From assembly GCA_028288765.1 (NCBI GenBank), contig JAQGHQ010000296.1, positions 62,001 to 126,000 on the forward strand: a stretch of DNA of 64,000 nucleotides. The letters are read 5' to 3'. The translations under genes and the position numbers were made by a program. Of this stretch, positions 55,779 through 64,000 are shown in pieces. The stretch is from Gemmataceae bacterium. Its GTDB lineage: Bacteria > Planctomycetota > Planctomycetia > Gemmatales > Gemmataceae. The notes below the pieces were generated by a model, which was not told the origin of the DNA, made no database searches, and saw only the letters and a program-made list of their open reading frames with translations. Position 1 is the stretch's first letter, and every line of letters begins with the position of its first letter.

Positions 55779-57212
55779 TTATTGGGGCGTGACATGCCAG
55801 AGATTGATGACGTCAGAAGGAACTGGGATGCCATTGCCCCAGTCGTTGCTCTGGGCTGGCCTCTCGAAATTCAGAGTTCTGGTGTTGTTGGGGTCGTTGA
55901 CCAACGTTATCGGCCGGTTCGGGCCAGTGGCTTTTACGACGACCCAGCTCACATTGGTGAGGTCGTAGGGTTTGGGGTTCCAGGGCGGATTTGGTCCGAG
56001 AATTGCGCCGCCCGCACCGAGGGTGATAGTGAATGTGGTGGCTTTCCAAAGGTCCGCAAAGCGGGCACCATTCACGTCGATGCCGACGAACGGCCGGTAC
56101 ACCCCGCTGGTCCACGTCACATCCCCGTTCACGTTGAGAACCCCGTAGACATGTGCCGCCCCTTGCGTAAGAAACGCGGGGTCGTCGATTACGACATCGG
56201 CACCCGCGACGGTCAGGTTACCGGTGATTTTCGCGTCCTGTTGTGCCCCACTCCCGACCGGCTTGGTCGACAGCTTACCGCCGGCAAGGTATACCCCGTG
56301 GTCGACCTGGACGGTGCTGCCGTTTTCGATGAGCATCACACCCCCTGCCGTCGCGGTTTGCAGGACGGACCCGGCGACGGCCCCCGTTCCCACACTCCCG
56401 ACGAATGAGGCGGTCGCCCCGCCCTGAACGGTGAACGTCCCGCCATCGTTCTTGAGCGGAACACCGTTTGCGCTCCAGTTCTTGGGACCGGTTACGGTAA
56501 TGGAACCGCCGGCCGTAATCCAGTTCATTAAATCGGACGTCCCCGACGTCCCCGACGTGAAGGTGACGTTGTTGTTCTGCGCGGCAATCGTCACGGCGCT
56601 GGCGCTGACAAGGAGCCCGGTCCCCGCCTTGAATGTGATGCCCACATTCTGGAAGGTTGCGGTAGTATTGTTCACGATTTTCAACGTGTCCGCGGTGGAT
56701 AGCGTCCCGTCACTGATGAGCGCGGTACCGTTGTCCACGGTCAGATTCGCGGCATTAGTACTGCCGTTGAGGATACCTCCGTGCCACGTGAACCCTGGTA
56801 CCTCCGGCGGCGCCATCCCCGACACGCGGGTCACCGTGATGTCCGTCCCGGCGACAGGTTGGGAGATTTCTCCACCACTCAGGCCGAACGTTCCGACGTT
56901 CAATGCCCCCGACAGGGTGACCTTCCCGGTGTACACGGAATTCAGGATGACAGTCCGGTACGACCCGCTGAACCCCTGGCAGTCATCCGAGCCGTAGGTC
57001 CCGAAGTAGACGTTGTCACCGGCCGATGGAAGACCCGTCGGACCAGCCCCCTGCCAGTTCGCCGGGTTGGTAGCTAGGTGGTCGCCCGCGGTGTCCGCCC
57101 AGAACACGTAATAGCCCGCCGGGACGATTCGCTCGTCCAGCGCTTCCAGCCGCGGCCGGAACCTCAACCCGCTGTTCTTCCGGCTCGTGATGCGAGCTTG
57201 CAACCGGCGCAC
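55779..57212 (-). CDS. Surface protein with planctomycete LEALDER-VPAG N-terminus and beta repeats
   Basis: A 477-residue protein. The basic N-terminus is followed by FRPRLEALDERIVPAG, a planctomycete N-terminal signature seen in large exported surface proteins (usually LE-x-LEDR-x-VPA). The rest is rich in Gly, Thr, Val and Asn, with repeated beta strands resembling autotransporter-like or beta-helix proteins (LTVDNGTALISDG, LKIVNNTTATFQNVG, TITLGAGGAILG). GTG start at 57212 with AGGAG four bases upstream. Probably located at the cell surface; no anchor helix is seen at the C-terminus. Confidence 0.78.
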   Translation of the reverse strand: MRRLQARITSRKNSGLRFRPRLEALDERIVPAGYYVFWADTAGDHLATNPANWQGAGPTGLPSAGDNVYFGTYGSDDCQGFSGSYRTVILNSVYTGKVTLSGALNVGTFGLSGGEISQPVAGTDITVTRVSGMAPPEVPGFTWHGGILNGSTNAANLTVDNGTALISDGTLSTADTLKIVNNTTATFQNVGITFKAGTGLLVSASAVTIAAQNNNVTFTSGTSGTSDLMNWITAGGSITVTGPKNWSANGVPLKNDGGTFTVQGGATASFVGSVGTGAVAGSVLQTATAGGVMLIENGSTVQVDHGVYLAGGKLSTKPVGSGAQQDAKITGNLTVAGADVVIDDPAFLTQGAAHVYGVLNVNGDVTWTSGVYRPFVGIDVNGARFADLWKATTFTITLGAGGAILGPNPPWNPKPYDLTNVSWVVVKATGPNRPITLVNDPNNTRTLNFERPAQSNDWGNGIPVPSDVINLWHVTPQ

Positions 57213-57460
57213 GATGCTCCTGAGTATAACAGGATTCCTGTCGGGTTGGGGAGAGAAAGCGTCCTGAAGCCACGCTAGATTAGCACTGTCGTTTTCAACA
57301 CGCCAGCTACGTTCTTAAAAAATCTTGACAGACTTACCCCGGCAAGAAGTCGTGTGCAAGTAGATGACAATCTTCGCCTTGTTTGGCAAGAAGAGGCAAG
57401 GCAAGGAAACGGTCGCACATGCGCTTTGGCAGTTCAAGCGAGGGGAGGCGCCCTCCGGCA

Positions 57461-57908
57461 TCAGGAGCGGTTCGCCGTTCTGTCCCGGTTCGGTCGGAGA
57501 ACCCGGTTCAACGACGACCCGCCCGGGAAGCCGCGCCCGCCCCGGTACTGAGCCCCTGCACCTCGGCCCACGTCTCCTCCGGGACTCCGGGGATGCGGCC
57601 GAAGCGAACTTCGGCCACGCCCCAGTCCGGCGATGGTGAGCATCCGCCCAGGCCAGAATCTGGCCGGTGGTCAGCGGCGGTGGGTAGTGCCTGTGCTTCC
57701 GCCGCCGGCGTCCGAGCAGGAGGCGGGCGAGGGAGGAGCCGCCGGGGAGGCCGCGGTGCCCTCTCTGGAGGGCTTGGTCGACCCCACACCACGTCAGGTC
57801 GACGACCCCGTCGACCAGGCCGTCATCCCGGTGGGGCCACCGCCCGTGCCGTCGGCGGAATTCATCCGCCAAACGCAAGATGTGGCTGACGAACAGAGGC
57901 GGTCGCAT
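57461..57908 (-). pseudogene. Repeat protein gene broken by two frameshifts
   Basis: From the ATG at 57908 the frame encodes one full repeat (ILRLADEFRRRHGRWP, ALQRGHRGLPGGSSLARLL) and the start of a second (LTTGQILAWADAHHRRTGAWP). The second continues in a different frame from about 57611 (GRIPGVPEETWAEVQ) and in a third from about 57552 (AQYRGGRGFPGGSSLNRVL). Each change is explained by one missing base, in both cases beside a run of G or C. Similar repeat proteins are common in Gemmataceae. Stop of the last part at 57461. Either a decayed gene or indel errors. Confidence 0.75.
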
Positions 57909-57914
57909 CGCTTG

Positions 57915-58154
57915 TCACAACCCCACGGCCGATTCCCACTCATAGTATCCCAGGTCGGCAGCGTCCTTTCCTTTCCCCGCCAGCTCGTACAGACCTTCCC
58001 CGGTCTGCACGAAGAACCCCTCGGCGACCAGCCAGTCGAAGTGGACTTGGTCGTGCCGGGTCATGTTCCGGGCGTCCTCGTACCGGAACCGCTTCTTCCG
58101 GCACACCCGCCGGACCATCCGCCACTTGTTCTCGCTCAGGGACAATTGGGCCAT
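57915..58154 (-). CDS. Small winged-helix-like protein, planctomycete-specific
   Basis: A 79-residue protein (LSLSENKWRMVRRVCRKKRFRYEDAR, HFDWLVAEGFFVQTGEGLYELAGKGKDAADLG) with the length and helix pattern of a winged-helix domain, where GLYELAGKGK would be the wing. It lies six bases before the broken repeat-protein gene, and the two are likely one operon; I recall such pairs from other planctomycetes. Start at 58154 is the first ATG in front of the conserved part. Confidence 0.7.
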   Translation of the reverse strand: MAQLSLSENKWRMVRRVCRKKRFRYEDARNMTRHDQVHFDWLVAEGFFVQTGEGLYELAGKGKDAADLGYYEWESAVGL

Positions 58155-58497
58155 CGGGCGACACCTCGGGCACGGAGAAGGGGCATGGACCCCCAGCTCC
58201 CGCATTGAGCAGGGGGTCGCGTTCGCGGGTAAGAGTCGAATCTATAGTCGATTCAGATGGTATTCTTACCAAAGGCCAGCACGGACGCAAGTTTATTCCG
58301 CTTCGGTCCGGAATGCTCACCCAGGCCCGGTGCGCCGCGAGGGGGACCGGATGACCACCGCCCACCACCAGTTGCTCGGCACCTACCGCACCCCGTGGTT
58401 CAAGTACGGGGTCATTCTGCTGTGCTTGGCTGCATTGCACCTATCTTGCACCTAAAACCCCGGAATAGGCGGACGAGACGGTCCAGACGGACACCAG
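58155..58497. other. Gap with operator-like direct repeat
   Basis: The main feature is GTCGAATC (58235-58242) and GTCGATTC (58247-58254) separated by TATA, in an AT-richer patch that probably contains the promoter of the small winged-helix-like gene. A gene fragment follows at 58351. Confidence 0.4.
58351..58455 (+). pseudogene. Fragment of a small conserved protein
   Basis: A 34-codon frame starts MTTAHHQLLGTYRTPWFKYG, which resembles the N-terminus of planctomycete proteins I have seen next to this kind of gene pair, then turns into unrelated hydrophobic sequence and stops. It is probably the remains of a longer gene. The recollection of the family is not verified. Confidence 0.35.
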
Positions 58498-58510
58498 TTA
58501 TTCGTGCTTA
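58478..58510. repeat. 33-bp direct repeat, right copy
   Basis: Matches 53850-53882 at 32 of 33 positions. It overlaps the last four codons and the stop of the sulfatase gene. Confidence 0.9.
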
Positions 58511-59868
58511 TACTTGATTAACCACGGGTCAGCGGTCTTCTCCTGCCACTCCCGGCACTCCTTCCGGAGGTCGTTTAGTACGTCCGTGTACTTGGGGTCT
58601 GTGGCCAGGTTCTTCACCTCGTCCGGGTCGGAATTCAAGTCGTAAAGCTCTTCTCTGGGGCGATTCAGGTACACGGCGACAGGACGCCGCCCCATCATTT
58701 TGTCGCCCCGTTCGAGGATTCCCTGCCACGCTTCCGACCCCCAGAGGTCCCCGGCATGGGGGAACGGCAGCTGGTGAGCGAGGTTCAGCAAATACTTGTA
58801 CTGGCGTGTGCGCACCATGCGGGTGGGGTAATACATGGTGATCTCGTGAAACTGGTGAGACCCGTACACCACGTCCCAGCCGGCAGGCTTCTCCCGCTCC
58901 AGCACCGGAAGCAGTGAGCGGCCCGGCAAGGTCGCGGGCGCCCTCACCCCGGTCCAGTCGAGCACCGTCGGGGCGATGTCGGTCCAGCTCGCCATTGCCC
59001 CGCACGCCACCCCCGCCTTCTGGCCCGGCTTCCGGACGACGAGCGGAAGGTGAACCCCGGCGTCGTACAGCGTCGTCTTCGCACCAGGGAACGGCATGCC
59101 GTTGTCGCTCAGGAAGATCACGAGCGTGTCGTCGAGCTGTTTTGCCTCCTCCAGCACCTTGAGTACAAGCGCGACCCCGTGGTCCATTCGGGCAACGGAC
59201 TGGTAATAGTCCGCCAGCTCCGCCCTCACGTCCGGGGCGTCGGGCAGGTGCGGCGGGACCGGAACGGTCTTCGGGTCGAACGCATCCGCGGGGACACCAC
59301 GCGGGTACTGAATCTCGTTTCCGAACCCCTTGGCCCCCGCCCGGTGCGGGTCGACGAACCCGACGAGTAAAAAGAAGGGCTTGTCCCCGCACCCGGCGAC
59401 GAACGCCCTGGCCTTTTCGGCCACCTGCACCACGTTCCGCCCGTTCACCGCGATCTCCTCGTCGAACGGGTACACCTCCCTCGGCAGGACGTGCAGTTTG
59501 GCGATCACCCCGGACCTGTACCCGGCCGGGCCGAGCAGGGCGGGGAGCCCCTTCACCTTGCGGAACGTGTGGGCGTTGTGCTCCGCGTGGGCAAGCCCGT
59601 ACTGCCCGCACATGTGGGTCGGCATCCCGGTCAGGAGCGTGGCTCGGCTCGGGCTGCACGACGAGACGCTGGCGAACCCGTGCGTGAACCGCGTGCCGGT
59701 CGCGGCCAGCTGGTCGATGTTCGGAGTCTTCGCCACCCGGTCGCCATAGCACCCGACCTGCATCCCCAGGTCGTCGGCGACCAGGAGCACGACGTTCTTC
59801 TTCCCGGCGGCCGTCGCCGGCATTACAAGTCCGAGTGCAACGACGAGAGAGACAAACCAGCGGGTCAT
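58498..59868 (-). CDS. Sulfatase (heparan N-sulfatase-like), secreted
   Basis: A 456-residue exported sulfatase with a signal peptide (FVSLVVALGLVMPATAAG). Metal-binding aspartates are in LLVADDLG. Cys71 in SSCSPSRATLLTG is the residue turned into formylglycine by a maturing enzyme. FLSDNG near the middle and the C-terminal EELYDLNSDPDEVKNLA are family hallmarks. Planctomycetes use such enzymes on sulfated polysaccharides. The ATG at 59868 starts the signal peptide. Its 3' end lies inside the right direct repeat of the island. Confidence 0.92.
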   Translation of the reverse strand: MTRWFVSLVVALGLVMPATAAGKKNVVLLVADDLGMQVGCYGDRVAKTPNIDQLAATGTRFTHGFASVSSCSPSRATLLTGMPTHMCGQYGLAHAEHNAHTFRKVKGLPALLGPAGYRSGVIAKLHVLPREVYPFDEEIAVNGRNVVQVAEKARAFVAGCGDKPFFLLVGFVDPHRAGAKGFGNEIQYPRGVPADAFDPKTVPVPPHLPDAPDVRAELADYYQSVARMDHGVALVLKVLEEAKQLDDTLVIFLSDNGMPFPGAKTTLYDAGVHLPLVVRKPGQKAGVACGAMASWTDIAPTVLDWTGVRAPATLPGRSLLPVLEREKPAGWDVVYGSHQFHEITMYYPTRMVRTRQYKYLLNLAHQLPFPHAGDLWGSEAWQGILERGDKMMGRRPVAVYLNRPREELYDLNSDPDEVKNLATDPKYTDVLNDLRKECREWQEKTADPWLIKYKHE

Positions 59869-59891
59869 GAGAGACTCCGGAGCGTACAAGA

Positions 59892-59997
59892 ACCCAGGGC
59901 GTTGCTCTGGGCTCTGTTGTCGCACCCGGTCAGGATGCGAACAACCGTTTTCAGCCCGAAGGGATGGGACAACGTAGCCCGGGGCAACACTCTGGGT
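59892..59997. repeat. Dispersed imperfect-palindrome element, family 1 (copy B)
   Basis: Arms 59892-59913 and 59976-59997 are inverted copies with four mismatches in 22 and match the outer arms of the element at 1909-2067, including the internal TTTTCAG segment. It lies in the divergent gap between the sulfatase and the NHL-like gene. Confidence 0.7.
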
Positions 59998-60078
59998 CTT
60001 CTTTTCCGGCGTTTGCGTCTCTCCGGCGGTCCGCGTACACTGTCCCGGTCACCCCTTCCCACCCCCGGAGCCCTCCCC

Positions 60079-61143
60079 ATGAATCGCCGCACGTTCCTGC
60101 AGTCTGCCGCTCCCTCCGCCGCGGTCTTTTCGACCGGCCCGACCCTGCTCGGGACGACCCGCAAGGCCGGGGACGACACCCCGGTCATCGGCGCCGGCGA
60201 GCACAAGTACGAGTGCCACCACAACTGGGGGCAGCTGCCGAGCGGTTATTCCTGGCAGACCACCCACAACGTCGCCATCGATTCACGGGGTCTGGTGTAC
60301 ATCACTCACCAGGGTTCGAAGGGCACCAAGGACAACATGGACACGGTCCTGGTGTTCGACCCGAAGGGGAAGTTCGTCCGGTCGTTCGGAAAGGAATGGC
60401 ACAACGGCGGGCACGGGATCGAAATCCGCAAGGAGGGCTCCGACGAGTTCATCTACCTGTCCAACACGTGGACCCCGAAGCTGAAGCTGGTGAAGACCAC
60501 GCTCACGGGCGAGAAGGTGTGGGAGAAGGGCCGGCCGGAGGCGAAGGAGTACGAAGACCCGAAGACGCCCTACAACCCGACGAACATCTGCTTCCTGCCC
60601 GACGGCGGGTTCAACGTCGGGGACGGGTACGGGTCGAACTACATGCTCAACTACGACAAGGACGGGCAGCTGGTGAAGGTATTCGGCGGGTCGGGGAAAG
60701 ACCTCGGGAAGCTCGCCACGCCCCACGGTCAGTGGGTGGACGCCCGGAATAAGGACAAGCCGGTCCTGCTCGTTTGCGACCGGGCGAACGCCCGGCTCCA
60801 GACCTTCACCCTCGACGGTACGCCGGTCGCCGCGACCGAGCCCGGCAAGGCGGTGCTGTTCCCGGCCCACGCCAAGACCCGCGGGGACGTACTTCTGCTC
60901 CCCGACCTCCACGCCCGGGTGAGCCTGTTCGACCCGGAGCTGAAGCCGATCGTCCATCTCGGCGACGACCCCGTGTGGCGGAAGAAGGTACTCGACGGGT
61001 TCAAGGTCCGGGCCCAGCCGAAGGAGTGGTTGCCCGGGAAGTTCGTCCACCCGCACGACGCGGCCTTCGACAAGGACGGGAACATTTTCGTCGTCGAGTG
61101 GGTGGCGACCGGCCGGGTGACGTTCCTGAAGAAGGTGTCGTAG
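60079..61143 (+). CDS. Exported NHL-type/six-bladed beta-propeller protein with Tat-like signal
   Basis: A 354-residue protein with a twin-arginine-like N-terminus (MNRRTFLQSAAPSAAV) and six-bladed propeller repeats: NVAIDSRGLVYITHQG, VLVFDPKGKFVRSFG, NICFLPDGGFNVGDGYG, MLNYDKDGQLVKVFGG, LLVCDRANARLQTF and HDAAFDKDGNIFVVEW. Such NHL proteins often act near carbohydrate-active enzymes in planctomycetes. GGAG eight bases upstream supports the ATG at 60079. Divergent from the sulfatase. Confidence 0.85.
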   Translation: MNRRTFLQSAAPSAAVFSTGPTLLGTTRKAGDDTPVIGAGEHKYECHHNWGQLPSGYSWQTTHNVAIDSRGLVYITHQGSKGTKDNMDTVLVFDPKGKFVRSFGKEWHNGGHGIEIRKEGSDEFIYLSNTWTPKLKLVKTTLTGEKVWEKGRPEAKEYEDPKTPYNPTNICFLPDGGFNVGDGYGSNYMLNYDKDGQLVKVFGGSGKDLGKLATPHGQWVDARNKDKPVLLVCDRANARLQTFTLDGTPVAATEPGKAVLFPAHAKTRGDVLLLPDLHARVSLFDPELKPIVHLGDDPVWRKKVLDGFKVRAQPKEWLPGKFVHPHDAAFDKDGNIFVVEWVATGRVTFLKKVS

Positions 61144-61195
61144 AAGGCCGCCCAGGGCGGGAGCCCTGGGGCGTGAGAACGGGCTCCCGAACCTC

Positions 61196-63109
61196 CTACT
61201 CCGGATCGAGGCCGGGCCACCCGGGGACGTCGACGTCGCCGACCGGGTTTGTGAGAACGTGGACGACGTACCGCCCGCGGCCGTTTCCGGACCGGAAGAC
61301 GGCCGGTTGGTTCATCGGGAATACCTCCCGGCAACGGCGGGGGATCAACCGCGGCAACAGCCCCGGGCCGGGTTCGCTCATCCGCTCTCGGACCTCGGGC
61401 GGGAAGAATAACGCCACCCGCTTCAGGTCCGACACCACGAACCGGACCCGCGGGGCCGCGGCGGTCACCTCTGCCTTCACCTGCTCGTACGCCGCCGGCC
61501 CCATCCCGACCGCCGTGCTCAGGTGCATGAACCGGATCGGCGGGCGGAGGTTCATCGTCAGGTACAGGGCGTGCGGGGAGTCGTGCCAGCACATCACCCG
61601 CGTGTCGCCGGCGGCCACCCCCTGTGACCTCAGGAACCCGGCTACCTCCTCCAGTTCACTCCAGTTGACCCCGGCGTGGCTGTCGGTCTGGAACGCCACC
61701 CCGTTTCGCACATCACCGGACACCTCCCGCGCGGCGAAGCAGGCGGGCCAGTACCGGAACCGGTCCGGGTGGCCGTCCGGGTATTGCCAGACGACGTACC
61801 GGAACGCGAGCGGCTGATCCTCCCACCGCGGTGCTGCGCTTCCTGTCGACGCGAGCCAGATCAGAACTCCGGCCTGGAGGCACAGCACCGGGAACGCGAT
61901 CGCCCACCGGTTCGCCGCGAACAGGGCCAGCATCAGGAGCGTTTCCGGCACATGGACGTAATGGTATTGCTTCTGGAGGACCAGCGCCGTTCCGGCCCAC
62001 GCGAGGTAAACGGTCGCGAGTACCCCGCGGGCGAACCGCTGCCCGTCGTCGGCCGGTTGATGGTACAGCCACCCGGGGAACCGCCCCACACCCGACCGCG
62101 GGCCGGCGGGTTCGGACGCGCCAGCCGACCCGAGATGAGCGTCAAACAGATTCAGCAGGGCGAGTGGGACGGCGGCCAGGAAAAACAGGCTCCAGGGAGG
62201 GAAGTAGGCGAGCTGAACCTCCCGCCGGTCGGGGAATTCGCCAAGGATCAGCGACAGGTACGACGTGTTCCACTCCGTGAACACGTGATACAGGTGCGGC
62301 CACGTGTCGGACCCGACCAGCCAGGCGAGCCCGGCCCCGCCGACCAGGAGCCCGCCGGCGAATGACCCGGCGAGGTCGGTGGCCGAACGGCGGACCCTGG
62401 CCCGAATGCCCGCCCGGGTCGAACCCGCGAGCCGGGCCTGGGTCGCCAGCCACGCCGCCGCCGCCGCCACGATGATGTGCGGCTTGATCCACGCCGCCAG
62501 CCCCCAGACGATCCCTTCGAGCAGGGCCGTCCGGAACACCCACCCGTCGGTCACTGATCGCTCCCGGCTCCTCTTCACCCGCCGGAGCCGGTACACCACC
62601 GCGGCCACCGCCGGGAGCATCATCCACACGTCCCGCTGGCAGTGGTTGAACTCGGACAGGAAGAGATAGAACCCGGCCGTCCCGGCCGCGGCCCACGCCG
62701 CCCCGCCCGCCGTCGCCCCGGCCGCCCGCGCCCACCGGAGCAGGAGTGCCGTCACCACTGTGACCACCACGAGATCGACCGCCCGCACGGCCTCCATGCT
62801 CGGCCCGAGGACCGCCCGGACCAGGCACAGTGCCCACACGAACCCGGGCGGGTTGGTGTCGAACACGTCGCGGTAGTGCGTCCCGCCGGTCAGGACCGCC
62901 CGGGCGGCGAGGTCGTACAGGGTCAGGTCGATCCACAAGGGCATCCGCAGGAACAACGGGAGCCCGGCGAGGACGAACCCGGCCGCGACGAGCCACCCGA
63001 GCTTGACCGACCGCCAGGGAGCCCGGCGGCCCGCGGCCGGCCCCGGGGTCGGGAACGGACCGGCCGGCGGGAGCGGTTGGCGGGAGTTACTCACCGGGAC
63101 CCAGTTCAT
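61196..63109 (-). CDS. Multi-pass membrane protein, GT-C glycosyltransferase-like
   Basis: A 637-residue membrane protein with about 10-12 hydrophobic helices in the first 400 residues and a soluble C-terminal part (about 430-637). The loop after the first helix has MPLWIDLTLYDLAARA and TNPPGF, as in planctomycete GT-C-like proteins, and WIKPHIIVAA follows in a later helix. The C-terminal part holds MCWHDSPHALYLTM and RFVVSDLKRVALF. The ATG at 63109 overlaps the upstream gene by 23 bases, so the pair is coupled. Substrate unknown. Confidence 0.75.
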   Translation of the reverse strand: MNWVPVSNSRQPLPPAGPFPTPGPAAGRRAPWRSVKLGWLVAAGFVLAGLPLFLRMPLWIDLTLYDLAARAVLTGGTHYRDVFDTNPPGFVWALCLVRAVLGPSMEAVRAVDLVVVTVVTALLLRWARAAGATAGGAAWAAAGTAGFYLFLSEFNHCQRDVWMMLPAVAAVVYRLRRVKRSRERSVTDGWVFRTALLEGIVWGLAAWIKPHIIVAAAAAWLATQARLAGSTRAGIRARVRRSATDLAGSFAGGLLVGGAGLAWLVGSDTWPHLYHVFTEWNTSYLSLILGEFPDRREVQLAYFPPWSLFFLAAVPLALLNLFDAHLGSAGASEPAGPRSGVGRFPGWLYHQPADDGQRFARGVLATVYLAWAGTALVLQKQYHYVHVPETLLMLALFAANRWAIAFPVLCLQAGVLIWLASTGSAAPRWEDQPLAFRYVVWQYPDGHPDRFRYWPACFAAREVSGDVRNGVAFQTDSHAGVNWSELEEVAGFLRSQGVAAGDTRVMCWHDSPHALYLTMNLRPPIRFMHLSTAVGMGPAAYEQVKAEVTAAAPRVRFVVSDLKRVALFFPPEVRERMSEPGPGLLPRLIPRRCREVFPMNQPAVFRSGNGRGRYVVHVLTNPVGDVDVPGWPGLDPE

Positions 63110-64000
63110 CAAGGTGATACCAGTCGGGGATGTCGATTTCGTCCGCGGTCGGCGGGGTCGTGACCTTGTGGACCACGTACCGGCCGGACCGGAAGACGAC
63201 CGGCTGGTTCCACGGGAACACCCGCCGCTGCGATTTCGGGAGCCACGCGGGATAGGAATGCGGGCCGGCCGTGCCGGGGGCGTTTGCCCGGTCCGGGTTC
63301 CAGGTGATCCGTCTGAGGTCGCTCACCACGTACCGCTGCGGGCTGTTCGCCACCTCGGTCCGGACCTCGGCAACCTTCCCGCGGAACGTGAAGACCGTCC
63401 CGAAGTGCATGTACCGGGTGGACGGGTCGATGCCGAGCATCAGGTAGAGCGGGTGGGTGCTGTCGTGCCAGCAGGTCAGCTCGCGGTCTCGAAGCGGGGG
63501 GGCGAGCGGGCGCAGGAAACGGGCCACCGCGTCGAGGTCTTCCCACCCCGCCGTGCAGTGGATGTTCGCGTGCTGCGCGAGCTGGTCCCGCAGTCGGGGC
63601 GAACTTCCTTCCCGCCAGCACCGCGACCACAGGCCGACGATCTTGGGGTCCGTGAGCGGGTGGTGTTCGAGTCTCAGGTAGTGGTTCGTGCCGTTGACCT
63701 CCTCCACCACCCGGGTCGCACCCGGGATCGCGGCGGCGAGGGCCACGAGCCCGCCCGCCGCGGCGAACCACATCAGATACAGGAACCCGACGGCCCACCC
63801 CCGGGCGGCCAGAACGGCCATCGCGAGGATCGTCTCGGGGACGTGGACGTAGTCGAACCCCCGTTGCAGGATCAACGCCTGGGCGAACCAGCCGAGGTAC
63901 AACGCGGCGAGGACCGCGCGGGCGGCGGCCGGCGCCTGGGCCGGCCCGCGGGAGCGGCCGAGCGCGGCCCAGAGGTCGACACCGGCGAGGGGGAGCACGA
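63087..64000 (-). CDS. Membrane protein, GT-C-like paralogue (C-terminal part)
   Basis: The right window edge cuts the N-terminal half. The 303 visible residues match the C-terminal half of the next gene product in order: YLGWFAQALILQRGFDYVHVPETIL, two more helices, LTCWHDSTHPLYLM, YVVSDLRRI, VFPWNQPVVFRSGRYVVH, the same positions as MCWHDSPHALYL, FVVSDLKRV and VFPMNQPAVFRSG. It is therefore a tandem paralogue. Its stop at 63087 overlaps the start of the downstream gene. Confidence 0.78.
   Translation of the reverse strand, partial: VLPLAGVDLWAALGRSRGPAQAPAAARAVLAALYLGWFAQALILQRGFDYVHVPETILAMAVLAARGWAVGFLYLMWFAAAGGLVALAAAIPGATRVVEEVNGTNHYLRLEHHPLTDPKIVGLWSRCWREGSSPRLRDQLAQHANIHCTAGWEDLDAVARFLRPLAPPLRDRELTCWHDSTHPLYLMLGIDPSTRYMHFGTVFTFRGKVAEVRTEVANSPQRYVVSDLRRITWNPDRANAPGTAGPHSYPAWLPKSQRRVFPWNQPVVFRSGRYVVHKVTTPPTADEIDIPDWYHLDELGPGE

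Larger units (their letters stand above)
53850..58510. mobile_element. Putative inserted island bounded by 33-bp direct repeats
   Basis: The segment between the two 33-bp direct repeats holds genes unlike the metabolic genes around it: two duplicated secreted proteins, a surface protein, a broken repeat-protein gene, a small winged-helix-like protein and a gene fragment. The right repeat covers the last codons and stop of the sulfatase gene, a typical pattern for integration at a gene end. No integrase or transposase is present, so the mechanism is unknown and recombination between repeats is also possible. Confidence 0.4.

Noticed and set aside
53771-58510. Integrase or transposase within the island
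   Set aside because: No reading frame on either strand shows recombinase or DDE motifs, so only the repeats and gene content support mobility.

Overview
The window looks like a chromosomal segment of a planctomycete, most likely of the family Gemmataceae. I infer this from the GC-rich sequence with heavy use of G/C at third codon positions, and from typical planctomycete gene families: Gfo/Idh oxidoreductases with Tat signals, ThuA-like proteins, sulfatases, proline-rich zinc-ribbon membrane proteins, an ECF sigma factor fused to a thioredoxin domain, a secreted WD40 protein and a surface protein with the LEALDER..VPAG N-terminal signature. No rRNA, CRISPR array, complete transposase or replication origin was seen. 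The assignment rests on protein recognition by eye, not on a database search.

Layout. 1-10.4 kb: cell-envelope and catabolic enzymes (partial phosphatase-like gene, Gfo/Idh oxidoreductase, amidohydrolase, zinc-ribbon protein, ThuA protein, SpoIIE phosphatase, double metallo-beta-lactamase-fold protein). 10.6-14.4 kb: hisD-hisC-hisB followed by an OGFr-domain gene. 14.7-17.1 kb: a coupled pair encoding a coiled-coil protein and an actin/Hsp70-fold ATPase of unknown role. 17.1-22.1 kb: ACP-phosphodiesterase-like protein, Uma2 nuclease-fold protein, CCA-adding-type nucleotidyltransferase, then two glycosyltransferase genes on the other strand. 22.3-30.6 kb: an ISC iron-sulfur cluster assembly locus (Rrf2 regulator, iscS, iscU, iscA, hscB, then a CMD-family gene, tRNA-Val and two zinc-ribbon/DUF4282 paralogues, then hscA and iscX). 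30.6-37 kb: a frameshifted DUF4349 gene, malQ and several small conserved proteins, then a 1-kb repeat-rich gap. 37.4-41.1 kb: the sigma/carboxypeptidase-regulatory/thioredoxin fusion. 41.1-42.0 kb: a gap made of nested palindromes. 42-53.8 kb: glycosyltransferase, DegT aminotransferase, Rieske oxygenase, pdxJ, ThuA protein, HU protein, WD40 protein and transketolase. 53.85-58.51 kb: a probable inserted island between 33-bp direct repeats, with duplicated secreted proteins, a surface protein and decayed genes. 58.5-64 kb: sulfatase, NHL-like protein and two tandem multi-membrane glycosyltransferase-like proteins, the last cut by the window edge.

A second theme is the number of short imperfect palindromic elements (at least eight sequence families) in the intergenic gaps. 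Several sit inside operons, and one reaches into the hscB start codon. At two places single-base deletions break genes (DUF4349 gene; a repeat protein in the island), so either decay or indel errors in the assembly should be considered.
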